From G963422275 sp963422275 (GTDB taxonomy: Bacteria; Pseudomonadota; Alphaproteobacteria; Rhodobacterales; Rhodobacteraceae), in contig OY729418.1 of the NCBI GenBank assembly GCA_963422275.1, positions 2,294,001-2,358,000 of the forward strand: 64,000 bases of DNA. The letters are read 5' to 3'. The notes under the pieces are model-generated. The model saw only the letters and a list, made by a program, of their open reading frames with translations. It had not been told where the DNA came from and ran no database searches. Below, in pieces: positions 1 to 9,655 of the stretch (positions within the stretch are counted from its first letter, which is position 1; each line of letters opens with the position of its first letter). The position numbers were made by a program, and so were the translations under genes.

Positions 1-997
1 GTTATGGATAAGCTCTGTTTGCTTTTGGAATGCACCGAATGGCGTCTGGCACGACGATTTTGCCCATTTTGACCTTTGGCTGCGCCAGAATATAGGCAGC
101 CAGACATGACAGGATATGAACGAAGGCATTTGTTGGGGACCGGTGTCGTGTGCGTTCCAATCCCATGCTCGATTTCAGTTTATCGAACAGCGTTTCAATG
201 ATGAACCGCTTCCGCAACATGATTTTGTCCAGAATGGGCAGAAGAAAGTTTTTCATGTTGCGGCGAATGCCAGTGATCAGGTGCAGGCCCTGCTGCCACA
301 AACGCTGGAAAAGCGGCTTCGAAATGCAGCCTTTATCGCCGAACGCCTTGCCTTTCAACTCGGCAATCATGGTCTCAAGCGGCTTGCGGTCGTCGGTGTT
401 TCCAGGCGTGATCTTGACGGCCATGACCTGACCCTTGTCGTTGATGACCAGATGCAGCTTGAACCCGAAAAACCACCCCATGGTGCTTCGGCCCCGCTTG
501 GCCAGTCCCTTGAACACCTTGTTCCGGTTGATCCGTGCGTTGTGGCAGACAGCGAGCTTGGCGCTGTCCACAAAATAGATTCCGCTCACCGCGAAAGCAT
601 TGCATCAAGATGCAAAACGGAACCAGCAAGCGCGGCATCAGAGCGACAAACCGTCCGCAGCTCGGCAGGTCTCCAAAGCAGTCGCGACATTTCCGCTCCA
701 CGCCATGGAACCGGAAAGCCTTGAAATGCTTGAAGGGCGAGAGATGAAACAGCACCATGATGAAGAGCCTTTCGCTGAGCGAGAGCTTGCCCGAGCGCGA
801 GCGCTGGCGGCCTGTGCCGATCAGCCGATGCCGCTCCCATTCTTCAAAGGTCTTTGCAAAGTCGTCGAGACAACAGAACAGTGCGATGATAGAGGTGCTC
901 ATTGAGGGGATCCCATCCGTTGATTTTGGTTGCGGATACAGAATCAGGCCACGCCCGATTTGGGAACCCCCTCACCCCTCTTATCCAGAATTGGGGT
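1..997 (-). mobile_element. IS982-family element, copy 1 (left end cut by window)
   Basis: This is a near-identical twin of the element at 50342-51344. Alignment of the two fixes the right end at 997, where the shared sequence stops in CCAGAATTGGGGT. Comparison with copy 2 shows that the window edge removes the first six bases of the left 18-bp inverted repeat. It carries one transposase on the minus strand, split into two frames. Only four bases separate it from the IS5-family element that starts at 1002, so the two insertions abut. Confidence 0.85.
2..902 (-). pseudogene. IS982-family transposase, frameshifted
   Basis: The DDE transposase is read in two frames. The N-terminal half (from about 902 to 590) starts MSTSIIALFCCLDDF. 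The C-terminal half (589 to 2) starts at a GTG as SGIYFVDSAKL and holds the catalytic core: Asp in YFVDS, Asp in FGDKGC and Glu in IIETLFDKLKS. The frame changes at the bases coding CFRGE, near 590. The copy at 50349-51249 breaks at exactly the same place. Either both descend from one broken parent or the element uses a recoding event; no obvious slippery heptamer is visible at the break. IS982 transposases are normally a single frame of about 290-300 residues. Confidence 0.8.
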
Positions 998-1001
998 TGC
1001 T

Positions 1002-1851
1002 TAGGCTGTGTACCCAATTATATGAAGAGATTGCATAAGGGTCTTGTGCAACTGATGATCCTTGGAAGGGGTTTCGACTTATGGCAAGTTCCCGCCACGA
1101 CATGACCGATGCGCAAGAACGACTGCCGGGTTTTCGACGGCATCTTTTTCGTGCTGCGCAGTGGCATCCCATGGCGCGACCTGCCGCGACACTACGGTCC
1201 GTACACGACCTGTTGCAACCGCTGCAATCGATGGAGCAAGGACGGGACTTGGTCGCAGATCATGGAGAAGTTACAGAGACTTGTCGGGCAGGACGACGGT
1301 CCGGACGGCGGCGGAGCCGGGCACTTGAAGACGCGGATGATCGACTCCTCGGCGGTCCGCGTCCACAAGCACGGAGCCGGGTCGCGGAGGGATGCACAGC
1401 CCCGGCACATCGGGCGCAGCCGGGGCGGTCTGACCACCAAAATTCATGTCGCTGTCGACGGCGGGGGCCATCCCACGGCGATGCGGCTGTCGCCCGGTCA
1501 GGTCGCCGACTGCACCCAGGCACTGGCACTGCTCGGCAACGATGACCCAGCAGCAATCGTGATCGGCGACAAGGCTTATGACACCGACGCCATTGTCACC
1601 TGGATCAAAGCCGGCGGCGGCGTCGCCGTCATTCCCTCCAGAAGCCATCGCAAAACGCAGCGTCCGCTGGACCGCAAGGCCTATGCAAGCCGCAATCGCG
1701 CAGAGCGGTTCTTCGCCAGAAGCAAGGAGTTCCGCAGGGTCGCAACGCGCTGCGACAAACGCGCCCGCAACTTCCTCTCCGCCGTCACCCTCGCCGCAGC
1801 ACGCTGCATCCTGCGCAATCTCGCACAAAAATCAATTGAGTCCACAGCCTA
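1002..1851 (+). mobile_element. IS5-family element (IS427-like group)
   Basis: About 850 bp bounded by imperfect inverted repeats. The left end reads TAGGCTGTGTACCCAATT and the reverse complement of the right end reads TAGGCTGTGGACTCAATT. The ends sit in TTAG on the left and CTAG on the right, which fits the YTAR-type target preference of this group. One transposase gene fills the element on the plus strand. Confidence 0.8.
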
Positions 1852-1852
1852 G
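1081..1852 (+). pseudogene. IS5-family transposase, N-terminal deletion
   Basis: A normal start (ATG at 1081, MASSRHDMTDAQ) runs out of frame after 12 codons. The rest of the protein continues in the next frame from about 1120 (CRVFDGIFFVLRSGIPWRDLP). About 20 codons that usually lie between these segments are missing, with a net frameshift. The DDE core is otherwise intact: Asp in MIDSSAVRVH, Asp in GDKAYD and Glu in NRAERFF. The stop codon overlaps the right terminal repeat. It is probably inactive unless translated from an internal start. Confidence 0.75.
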
Positions 1853-2666
1853 GGCCATCGAGGGGATTTTAGGGGGCACGTAGCCTCCGGCTGACAGTTC
1901 CGCCCGAAGTCATGTACAGGCGTGGCGCGGTTCGTGCATATTGAGCGCATTTTTTTCGCCAAAATGCACGTGCATCAGTTGTAGCCCAATTTGCTGCTAG
2001 TGCCTGTGGGTCCCGTTTCGAATCCTGAACCGCTTTTGGACCTTGAAGCTGGATGCGGCTTTCGATGCCAGAATTCGTGCTTGAACTGCAAAAGCTCCAG
2101 GCACGAGACTCATGACCGGAGAATGATAGCAGCGGCGGTGCAGATGGCGTTCGGGAAGGCATGGGAGCATCGATCATGTCTTGTGGCAATACGTCTTGCT
2201 TCTTGAGCCTGCCGAACAGGCGTCTGATGAGGGTGTGTATCTGCAAAGTTCGGTGTCATGCTGGATGGACGCTTTGCGGTTGTGGCAACCGAACATGGCG
2301 CCACGACTCATATAACAGCACTTTTACAGGTCCTGATACAGGTAATGAGCCTAAGTCAAATGGCAAAAATCGCCAAAGCCCATCTCTCAAAACGCTTGTG
2401 CCGCTGCCTGCAATCACCTAAAACTGGCGAAGATCAGTTCGCTCAGTTCCGGCCAATGGAGGCAGTCCAGTATATTGTGGTCAAAACAGTCTGCTGTGTC
2501 TGGTAAAGATCGCTGTGGAAGGTGTGTGCGCTTCAGTTCAAGAGCAAGCAGCCAGTGCCGACAATTCTCAAGTGCACGTGAATTCAACGATGGAAGGAAT
2601 TTAATCGCGCATTCAGGCCAAATAGTGGTGAATTGATTCTTTAGCACTGACGAGAGGAGAGAACCA
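1853..2666. other. Intergenic region, mostly without recognisable genes
   Basis: No convincing intact gene was found in this 0.8-kb stretch. The only recognisable piece is a degraded transposase C-terminus near 2110-2246 on the minus strand, listed separately. The last 100 bases should hold the promoter of the downstream transporter operon. A good ribosome binding site (GAGAGGAGAG) lies just before the ATG at 2667. No clear -35/-10 pair could be assigned by eye. Confidence 0.5.
2110..2246 (-). pseudogene. IS5-family transposase C-terminal remnant
   Basis: Two adjacent minus-strand frames give IRRLFGRLKKQ and then ARRIATRHDRCSHAF followed by NAICTAAAIILRS. Together these match the usual C-terminus of IS5-type transposases (R..ERLFGRLK...RRIATRYD......AIC.AA). 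The catalytic Glu position reads as Arg (RRLFG), and a frameshift separates the parts. It is a short relic with no terminal repeats seen. Confidence 0.5.
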
Positions 2667-3821
2667 ATGAAGTCAAAGATCGCAATCGGCGGCTTGGTGG
2701 CATTGTTTGCTTCGGTGACGGTCGTGCCAGCCGAGATGAAAATTGAAGTCGGTACCGGCGAAGGCTTGCTGGATATAGTTGCTTGGCCTGGATACATCGA
2801 GCGTGGCGAAACCGTGGAGACGTTCGACTGGGTGACCAGTTTCGAGGAGGCAACGGGATGCATGGTCAGGGTCAAGACAGCGAACACATCCGACGAGATG
2901 GTTGCACTGATGAACGAAGGTGGTTTCGATCTGGTAACTGCCTCTGGTGATGCCTCTCTGCGCCTGATCGCCGGAAAGCGGGTTCAAGAGGTCAACATAG
3001 ACCTGATCCCAAGTTGGCACACGATTGATGACCGCCTGAAGGACGCACCCTGGCACACGGTTGATGGAAAGCATTACGGTACGCCATACATGTGGGGACC
3101 GAACGTTTTAATGTACAGCACTGATGTTTTCCCGCTGCCCCCGGAAAGCTGGGCTGTCGTGTTTGAGGAGATGATTCTTCCAGACGGCAAATCAAACAAG
3201 GGGAGGATTCAAGCCTACGACGGGCCGATTCATGTTGCCGATGCAGCGTTGTACCTGATGCATCACCGGCCGGAACTGGGGATCAAGAGCCCTTACGAAC
3301 TGAATGCCGAACAATATGCGGAAGCTCTCGACCTGCTGCGGCAGCAACGCAAGCTCGTCGGTCGCTACTGGCATAACGCGTTCATTCAGATTGACGATTT
3401 CAAGAACGAAGGAGTCGTTGCATCGGGGTCTTGGCCCTTCCAAGTCAACCTTCTTCAAGCCGACGAGCAACCTATTGCATCGACAATACCGGTTGAGGGA
3501 GCAACCGGGTGGTCCGACACGACCATGCTACATGCCGACGCGGAGCATCCCAACTGCGCGTACATGTGGATGGAACACACCCTTGCCTCCAATTTGCAGA
3601 GTGACCTGTCGGTCTGGTTCGGTGCCGTGCCTCCGGTGATCTCGGCCTGCACTGATGGTCGTGGGATGCAAACGGCCGAAGGCTGCGCAGCCAACGGTCT
3701 GGGCGACTTCGACAAAATAAAGTTCTGGACAACCCCCGTCTCTCGATGTGCGAGCCAAGACGAGTGCGTACCTTACTATAGATGGGTGTCGGACTATATC
3801 GGCGTGATTGGCGGCCGCTAG
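2667..3821 (+). CDS. ydcS: Polyamine-type ABC substrate-binding protein (YdcS-like)
   Basis: A 384-residue periplasmic binding protein of the PotD/YdcS type. It starts at ATG 2667 after GAGAGGAGAG. Residues 1-22 form a signal peptide (MKSKIAIGG, hydrophobic core, VVPA cleavage region). The mature part has the expected IVAWPGYIERG and GGFDLVTASGDASLRL motifs, which line the ligand cleft in this family. It is the first gene of an operon whose order (binding protein, ATPase, permease, permease, aldehyde dehydrogenase) matches E. coli ydcSTUV-patD. This supports a putrescine- or other polyamine-like substrate. The symbol rests on synteny plus family; the exact ligand is inferred. Confidence 0.85.
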   Translation: MKSKIAIGGLVALFASVTVVPAEMKIEVGTGEGLLDIVAWPGYIERGETVETFDWVTSFEEATGCMVRVKTANTSDEMVALMNEGGFDLVTASGDASLRLIAGKRVQEVNIDLIPSWHTIDDRLKDAPWHTVDGKHYGTPYMWGPNVLMYSTDVFPLPPESWAVVFEEMILPDGKSNKGRIQAYDGPIHVADAALYLMHHRPELGIKSPYELNAEQYAEALDLLRQQRKLVGRYWHNAFIQIDDFKNEGVVASGSWPFQVNLLQADEQPIASTIPVEGATGWSDTTMLHADAEHPNCAYMWMEHTLASNLQSDLSVWFGAVPPVISACTDGRGMQTAEGCAANGLGDFDKIKFWTTPVSRCASQDECVPYYRWVSDYIGVIGGR

Positions 3822-3900
3822 AACGCACCTTATTTGCTCGTTTGCGCTTCCCGGGGTGGCAATTTCCGGGGAGCCTTGCTTGTAAATGTGCGTGAGATAA

Positions 3901-4893
3901 GTGGTCATTGCTGTCAAATTCGCGAAGGCGTGCCGCCGCTTCGGCACGGTCACGGCTGTCGCCGAAATCGACCTTTCGATTGACGAAGGCTCGTTCTTCG
4001 CAATGCTTGGACCGTCTGGTTCGGGCAAGACGACCTGCCTGAGACTGATATCCGGGTTTGAACGGCTAACATCTGGACACATCGAAATATTCGGAGTTCT
4101 GTCGGACAACATTCCGCCGAACCGACGGCCGGTAAACACGGTGTTCCAGGACTATGCACTGTTTCCACACCTGAACGTCAGGGACAACGTGTCTTTTGGT
4201 CTCAAGATCAAGGGCGTTCCCAAGGACAGACGATTCAAGGAGGCGGAAAGCCTTCTCGAACTTGTAAAGCTCGGAGGTTACGAAAATCGCCTGCCGTCGC
4301 AGTTGTCGGGGGGACAGCGACAACGGGTCGCGCTCGCGCGGGCCTTGATCAACAAGCCACGGGTACTGCTTCTTGATGAGCCGCTGGGAGCCTTGGACCT
4401 GAAGTTGCGCGAGCAGATGCAGGACGAACTGAAGACGCTCCAGAAATCCCTCGGGGTCACCTTCATTTTCGTCACCCACGATCAAGGCGAAGCCCTTTCT
4501 ATGTCTGATCGGGTCGCGGTCGTCAACGAAGGCCAAATCGTTCAAGCCGACACACCTGAGGAAATATACAAGCGTCCCCGGACGCGTTTCGTTGCAGACT
4601 TCGTCGGGGCATCCAACATTCTCTCGCCCGAGCTTAGCATCTCGTTCGGCGGTGCGGCAAACTGGTCAAGCCTGCGCCCCGAGTCCGTAAGCATTGCCGC
4701 GAAGGGCGAGGGGCGGGTCGTGGGCACATTGCAAGCCGTTCGATTCTTGGGTGCAACCAAGCGAGTGACGTTCGTCGTTGCAGGTGGCGAGATTGCGGCT
4801 CAGGTCGGTGCCGACATCGATCTTCCGGCGCCGGGGTCGCCGGTTCCACTGGCATGGCCTGCCAAAGCGCTGCACCCTATGGATGACGATTGA
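3901..4893 (+). CDS. ydcT: ABC transporter ATPase, PotA/YdcT type
   Basis: A 330-residue ATPase that starts at a GTG (3901), 79 bp after the binding-protein gene. It has Walker A (GPSGSGKTT, about residues 38-46), the Q-loop (FQDYALFPH), the signature LSGGQRQRVALARAL, Walker B (LLLDEPLGALD) and the H-loop (FVTHDQGEA). The C-terminal TOBE-type extension (about 250-330) is typical of PotA-like proteins and may serve in regulation. Its stop codon overlaps the next start by one base (TGATG), so translation is probably coupled. It powers the importer formed with the next two genes. Confidence 0.88.
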   Translation: MVIAVKFAKACRRFGTVTAVAEIDLSIDEGSFFAMLGPSGSGKTTCLRLISGFERLTSGHIEIFGVLSDNIPPNRRPVNTVFQDYALFPHLNVRDNVSFGLKIKGVPKDRRFKEAESLLELVKLGGYENRLPSQLSGGQRQRVALARALINKPRVLLLDEPLGALDLKLREQMQDELKTLQKSLGVTFIFVTHDQGEALSMSDRVAVVNEGQIVQADTPEEIYKRPRTRFVADFVGASNILSPELSISFGGAANWSSLRPESVSIAAKGEGRVVGTLQAVRFLGATKRVTFVVAGGEIAAQVGADIDLPAPGSPVPLAWPAKALHPMDDD

Positions 4894-5831
4894 TGGAATT
4901 GGCCGCGGCTAGCGGCAAGCCAGGGCTTCTTGGGAGATTGTCCGACGTGTTCTGGCGCAAGCCGGGCCTGTTTGTCTTCCTGCTCCTCCTTCCACCCCTG
5001 CTCTGGCTAGGGGTGATTTACATCGGGTCCCTGTTCGCCTTGCTTCTGCAGAGTTTTTTCTCGATCGACGAATTTTCGGGATTGGTGCGGTACGAGTTTA
5101 CGCTCAAGACCTACGGCGAACTGCTCGCGCCAGCGAACTATGATGTCATCCTTCGCACAATCCTCATGGCATGTGCGGTTTCGATTGCCGCAGCAATCAT
5201 CGCGTTTCCGATCGCCTACTACGCTGCGCGATACGCCCGAGGCCGAATCAAGGCGCTATTCTTTCTCGCGGTGATGCTCCCGCTCTGGTCCAGCTATCTT
5301 GTCAAGATCTATGCGTGGAAGCTCATTCTTGCCAAGGAGGGCATCGTGAACTGGCTTGTCGAGGGTTTGGGTCTGACCCTCATTCTGCAAGCTGTCCTTT
5401 CCCTTCCGGTGATAGGGGGGAATTCGCTTTCAGTGAGCTATATCGGAACGTTTCTCGTGCTTCTTTACGTCTGGCTTCCGTTCATGATCCTGCCGGTCCA
5501 GGCTGCGCTCGAACGGGTGCCCGCCAATTTGCTGGAAGCGTCGAGCGATCTCGGCGCAGCGCCGAACCAGACACTGCGCCTCGTCGTTTTTCCGCTTGCT
5601 CTTCCGGGAATTGTCGCCGGGTCGATTTTTACGTTCTCCCTCACGCTAGGCGACTACATTGTGCCGCAGATTATCGGTTCATCAAGACGATTCATCGGCC
5701 AGGCGGTCTACGCCCATCAGGGAACGGCGGGCAACATTCCGCTCGCTGCAGCATTCGCCGTTGTTCCGATACTTGTCATGGCAGTCTATCTCTGGCTCGC
5801 GAAACGGCAGGGAGCTTTCGATGCCCTCTGA
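4893..5831 (+). CDS. ydcU: ABC transporter permease, PotB/YdcU type
   Basis: An inner-membrane permease of 312 residues from ATG 4893, with about six membrane segments. The N-terminal region up to FLLLLPPLLWLGVIYIG forms the first helix. The cytoplasmic EAA loop that docks the ATPase is seen at LLEASSDLGAAPNQTLRLVV. It overlaps the ATPase stop by one base and the next permease by 11 bases. With the second permease it should form a heterodimeric channel for the substrate delivered by the upstream binding protein. Confidence 0.87.
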   Translation: MELAAASGKPGLLGRLSDVFWRKPGLFVFLLLLPPLLWLGVIYIGSLFALLLQSFFSIDEFSGLVRYEFTLKTYGELLAPANYDVILRTILMACAVSIAAAIIAFPIAYYAARYARGRIKALFFLAVMLPLWSSYLVKIYAWKLILAKEGIVNWLVEGLGLTLILQAVLSLPVIGGNSLSVSYIGTFLVLLYVWLPFMILPVQAALERVPANLLEASSDLGAAPNQTLRLVVFPLALPGIVAGSIFTFSLTLGDYIVPQIIGSSRRFIGQAVYAHQGTAGNIPLAAAFAVVPILVMAVYLWLAKRQGAFDAL

Positions 5832-6624
5832 AGCCCGTGCGTCGCCATTTCTGAAGATCGCCGCGGTATCGGGGTTGCTGTTCCTGCATTTGCCGATACT
5901 TTTGATATTTCTTTACGCATTCACGACAGAAGACAAGAGCTACCAATTTCCGCCTCCCGGCCTGACGCTCAAGTGGTTCGGGGTGACTTGGAACCGCCCC
6001 GACGTATGGGATGCGCTTGGGCTTTCTCTGCGGGTTGCTTCAATAACCACCCTGACCGCGATGTTTCTGGGCACTCTGTGTGCCGCGGCGGTATCAAGAT
6101 CCAGGTTCTTTGGACGAGAGGCGATTTCGCTTCTCGTGATTTTGCCGATAGCGCTTCCCGGAATCATAACCGGAATCTCGCTGCGTTCGGCGTTCCACCT
6201 CCTGGACATCCCGTTTTCCACACTGACCATCATTCTCGGCCACGCAACCTTCTGCGTAGTGGTTGTATACAACAACGCGATCGCCCGCTTCAGGCGGATA
6301 TCTGGCTCCTTGATCGAGGCATCGTTTGATCTTGGCGCGAACGGATTCCAGACGTTTCGTTACATTGTGCTCCCGAATTTGGCCACTGCGCTCCTTGCAG
6401 GCGGGATGCTAGCCTTTGCCCTCTCGTTCGATGAGGTGATCGTCACCACCTTCACCGCCGGCCAGCAGCAGACTCTGCCAATCTGGATGCTTGAGGAATT
6501 GGTCAGGCCTAGACAGCGCCCCGTCACGAATGTCGTTGCGATGGTCGTGGTGCTTGTCACCTTTCTGCCTATTCTGGGCGCCTACTACTTGACAGGGAGT
6601 GCTTCGCGCCCCCGGAATCCCTGA
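5821..6624 (+). CDS. ydcV: ABC transporter permease, PotC/YdcV type
   Basis: A 267-residue second permease. The true start is taken as ATG 5821 (MPSEARASPFLKIAAV), overlapping the ydcU-like stop by 11 bases. A longer frame upstream is not protein-like. The EAA loop reads LIEASFDLGANGFQTFRYIVLPN. Membrane helices are evident from FLHLPILLIFLYAF onward. The C-terminus shows YLTGSASRPR after the last helix. It completes the importer. Confidence 0.87.
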   Translation: MPSEARASPFLKIAAVSGLLFLHLPILLIFLYAFTTEDKSYQFPPPGLTLKWFGVTWNRPDVWDALGLSLRVASITTLTAMFLGTLCAAAVSRSRFFGREAISLLVILPIALPGIITGISLRSAFHLLDIPFSTLTIILGHATFCVVVVYNNAIARFRRISGSLIEASFDLGANGFQTFRYIVLPNLATALLAGGMLAFALSFDEVIVTTFTAGQQQTLPIWMLEELVRPRQRPVTNVVAMVVVLVTFLPILGAYYLTGSASRPRNP

Positions 6625-6649
6625 TTGAAACCCCTGCCAGGAGAAAAAA

Positions 6650-8071
6650 ATGGACACGAAACTCTTGATAGGCGACCGGTTCGAAGACGGTCGCGGCCCC
6701 TCCGAAGCGGTTATCAACCCGCGCACTTCCGAGACCATCATCGAGTTTGCACAAGCTGCTCCCGAGCAGGTAGACGCGGCCGTGCGCGCTGCTCGCCAAG
6801 CGTTCCACGGCTGGTCAAGGACACCGCCAGTCGAACGTTCCCTAGCGTTGCTGAAGATAGCAGACAGTCTCCAGTCGAAATCGGCCGAATACGCGGGTTT
6901 GGAAGCACTGAATTGCGGAAAGCCGATCAATTGCGTCAACGAGGACGAAATGCCCGCCGTCATCGACACTTTTCGGTACTATGCTGGGGCTGCCCGGTGC
7001 TCATCCGGAACTGCCGCTGGCGAATATATGGAGGGTCACACCTCAATGACAAGGCGTGACCCGGTGGGGGTGATCGCCCAGATCTCGCCTTGGAATTACC
7101 CCTTGATGATGATGGCTTGGAAAATCGCGCCAGCTTTGGCAGCAGGAAATACGGTTGTGTTCAAGCCTTCGGAACAAACGCCTCTCACTGCCCTGCGGTT
7201 CGCCAGGGTGCTCGCCGAGGAGCTTCCGGCAGGGGTCATCAATGTCGTCGCGGGGACAGGCGAGACGATTGGAGACCATCTGGTGAACCATCCGGGCGTT
7301 GATATGATTTCGCTGACCGGGGACGTGGCGACCGGACGAAAGATACTCGAGGCTGCGTCCAAAGGGCTGAAGCGGACGCATCTGGAACTTGGCGGAAAGG
7401 CGCCGGTGATCGTGTTCGATGACGCGGACATGACGGAGGTGGTCGAAGGACTCCGTGCCTTTGGTTACTACAACGCAGGCCAGGACTGCACGGCGGCATG
7501 CAGGGTCTACGCGTCAGGAAAGATCTACGACAATTTTGTGGCCGACTTGACTCATGAAGTGGAAAAGATCCAGTTTGGCCGGGACAACGACGCCGAGAAC
7601 GAGATCGGGCCGCTAATCTCGGCAGCTCAGCTGGAACGGGTTTCGGGCTTCGTGGACAGGGCCAGATCGCTGAAGCATGCGGAAATCACGACAGGCGGCA
7701 GTGTCACCGGTGGCGGCTACCATTTCGCGCCGACCGTGATCGCCGGAGCGCTGCAGGATGATGAAATCGTGCGGCGGGAAGTCTTCGGACCGGTCGTATC
7801 GGTCACTCGGTTTGACGATGTGGAGCAAGCTGTCGGTTGGGCCAATGACAGTGACTACGGGCTTGCCTCGTCGGTCTGGACGAAGGATGCAGGACGGGCC
7901 ATGGCGACCGCAGCCAGCCTCAGGTTCGGCTGCACATGGGTGAACTGCCACTTCATGCTCGTGAACGAGATGCCACACGGCGGACTGAAGAATTCGGGCT
8001 ATGGCAAAGACCTTTCGGTTCACTCACTTGAGGACTACACTGTAGTTCGCCATGTCATGGTCAAGCATTGA
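6650..8071 (+). CDS. patD: Gamma-aminobutyraldehyde dehydrogenase-like (PatD)
   Basis: A 473-residue NAD-dependent aldehyde dehydrogenase, ATG 6650 with an AGGAG site. The catalytic Cys is C280 in AGQDCTAACR and the general base is E246 in LELGGKAP. The nucleotide-binding motif SLTGDVATGRK and the PWNYPL motif are present. As the fifth gene of a ydcSTUV-like operon it corresponds to E. coli patD/ydcW, which oxidises 4-aminobutanal to GABA. No putrescine aminotransferase is adjacent, so the aldehyde must be made elsewhere or the substrate is already an aldehyde or another amine. An IS5-family element begins 8 bp after its stop. Confidence 0.85.
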   Translation: MDTKLLIGDRFEDGRGPSEAVINPRTSETIIEFAQAAPEQVDAAVRAARQAFHGWSRTPPVERSLALLKIADSLQSKSAEYAGLEALNCGKPINCVNEDEMPAVIDTFRYYAGAARCSSGTAAGEYMEGHTSMTRRDPVGVIAQISPWNYPLMMMAWKIAPALAAGNTVVFKPSEQTPLTALRFARVLAEELPAGVINVVAGTGETIGDHLVNHPGVDMISLTGDVATGRKILEAASKGLKRTHLELGGKAPVIVFDDADMTEVVEGLRAFGYYNAGQDCTAACRVYASGKIYDNFVADLTHEVEKIQFGRDNDAENEIGPLISAAQLERVSGFVDRARSLKHAEITTGGSVTGGGYHFAPTVIAGALQDDEIVRREVFGPVVSVTRFDDVEQAVGWANDSDYGLASSVWTKDAGRAMATAASLRFGCTWVNCHFMLVNEMPHGGLKNSGYGKDLSVHSLEDYTVVRHVMVKH

Positions 8072-8078
8072 TGCATGG

Positions 8079-8848
8079 CTAGGCCGTGGACTCATTAACT
8101 CGCAGCCAGATGCGGATTGTCGCGATTTTGATCATGGCGAGGTAGTTGGCGGCGAGTTTTTCGTAGCGTGTTGCGATGCGCCGGAACTGTTTGAGTTTGT
8201 TGAAGAAGCGCTCGACCCGGTTGCGCATGCGATAGAGAACGCGGCTGAAGGCATGTGGCGTGGTGGTGCTGCTGCGGTTGGAGATGATCGGCACCGCATC
8301 CTGCGCCTCGATCATCGCCCTGATCCATTCGGCGTCTTAGGCCTTGTCGGCGAGCACGAAGCTGTCGGGCGGCAGGTGATCGTCGAGCAAAGCTCAGGCA
8401 AGGGTGCTGTCATGGGCCTGACCGGGGCTCAAGGCGAAGCGGAGCGGCAGCCCGCTGGCGTCGACCACGGTGTGGATCTTCGTCGTCAGTCCGCCTCGGG
8501 AGCGACCCAGGCAACGATCCGGACCCCCCTTTTTGATCCCGCTGCGTGCTGGTGAACCCGGACGCTGGAACTGTCGATCATCTGTATGTCGCCGTCGCAA
8601 GCCTCGACGATGGCGTCCATAAGTTGATCCCAGATGCCCTTCTTGCGCCAGCGATTGAAGCGGTTGTAACAGGTGGTGTAGGGCCCGTAGCGCTCTGGCA
8701 GGTCCCGCCATGGGGCGCCGGAGCGCAGCACCCACATGATACCGTTGAGCACGCGCCGGTCGTCCACACGGGGGACGCCGCGCGGCTTGTTCGGCAGCAA
8801 CGGTTCGATCACGCTCCACTCGAAATCGGTCAGGTCGTAGCGGTTCAT
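8079..8848 (-). pseudogene. IS5-family transposase, frameshift plus two stops
   Basis: Translation from 8848 gives MNRYDLTDFEWSVIEPLLP and runs in orfA to AAGSKRGVRI. It then needs a -1 shift at the minus-strand run AAAAAGGGGGG (8534-8524) to continue as GGPDRCLGRSRGGLTTKIH. A -1 shift on an A/G run is typical of this IS group and may be programmed. Two further in-frame stops in orfB (STLA*ALLDD near 8400 and DKA*DAEW near 8340) mean this copy is dead. The C-terminus VERFFNKLKQFRRIATRYEK is preserved. The stop codon lies in the terminal repeat. Confidence 0.78.
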
Positions 8849-8924
8849 CGGCAGGCTCCCGCAATTTGGGAGCTTGAATCATGATTCGCTCTCACAAACA
8901 ATTATTTTATGGGGACAGGGCCTA
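8080..8924 (-). mobile_element. IS5-family element (IS427-like), first of an abutting pair
   Basis: About 845 bp. The left end starts TAGGCCGTGGACTCATTAA and the reverse complement of the right end starts TAGGCCCTGTCCCCATAAA, an imperfect inverted repeat. Both ends lie in CTAG. The right-hand CTAG is shared with the next IS element, which begins at 8923. The element sits 8 bp downstream of the aldehyde dehydrogenase stop and reads on the minus strand. Confidence 0.8.
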
Positions 8925-9655
8925 GGGCGTGTACTCATTAGTTTTGATCCAGAGGCGAATGGAGGCAAGGGCGATTGCGGCGAGGAAGTTTCTTGCAAGC
9001 TTGTGATAGCGGGTCGCGATGCCCCGGAAGTGCTTGAGCTTGTTGAAGAAACGTTCCACGAGGTTGCGTTGGCGGTAGAGGTCATGGGATACCGAGCGCT
9101 GCTCCCGGCGGTCCCGCTGGGTCGGGATGTGGGGGCAAGAGCCGTGGTCGGCGACGGTGTCCCGAGCCGGCTCAAGGCCGTCAAGGAGGGCCGGCTCGGC
9201 AGCCTTGTCGGAGGCTTGGCCCGGGGTGAGCGCGAAGCGGCGCGGCAGGCCGCGGCCGTCGACGACGACATGGATTTTGGTGCTCAGCCCGCCTCGCGAG
9301 CGTCCGATGGCGTGATCCGGACCCCCTTTTTTCCGCCCGCGGCGTGCTGGTGGGTGCGCACCACCGAGGAGTCAATGAGATTAAGAGGTCCCGGCGAGCG
9401 CGCCGCCAGCGCCTGGAACAGGCGTTCCCACACCCCTTGCTTGGCCCAGCGGTTGTAGCGGTTGTAGACTGTCGCATGCGGCCCGCAGCGTTCCGGAAGG
9501 TCGCGCCACGGCATGCCGTGGCGCAGGATGTGAAAGATCCCGCTGATCACCCGCCGGTCGTCCACCCGCGGAACGCCCCGCGGCTTGTCAGGCAACAACG
9601 GCGAGATGATCGCCCATTCCGCATCCGTCAGATCGAGCCGGCCCTGCATCCTCAA
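8922..9655 (-). CDS. IS5-family transposase, orfA/orfB read by -1 frameshift
   Basis: OrfA begins at 9655 (MRMQGRLDLTDAEWAIISPL) and reaches AAGGKKGVRI. OrfB continues one frame back as GGPDHAIGRSRGG, KIHVVVDGRG and NLVERFFNKLKHFRGIATRYH, ending at a TAG in the terminal repeat. The switch point is the minus-strand run AAAAAAGGGGG (9332-9322), a classic A6G slippery site for -1 programmed frameshifting in this IS group. OrfB has no other stop, but the stretch around the second catalytic Asp (VADHGSCPHIPTQ) looks shortened by roughly 15 residues, so activity is doubtful. Confidence 0.7.

Noticed and set aside
8879..9271. Ser-rich 130-residue minus-strand frame in the second IS5-family element
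   Set aside because: The correct orfB of the transposase lies in another frame (VERFFNKLKHFRGIATRY). This frame is only its shadow.
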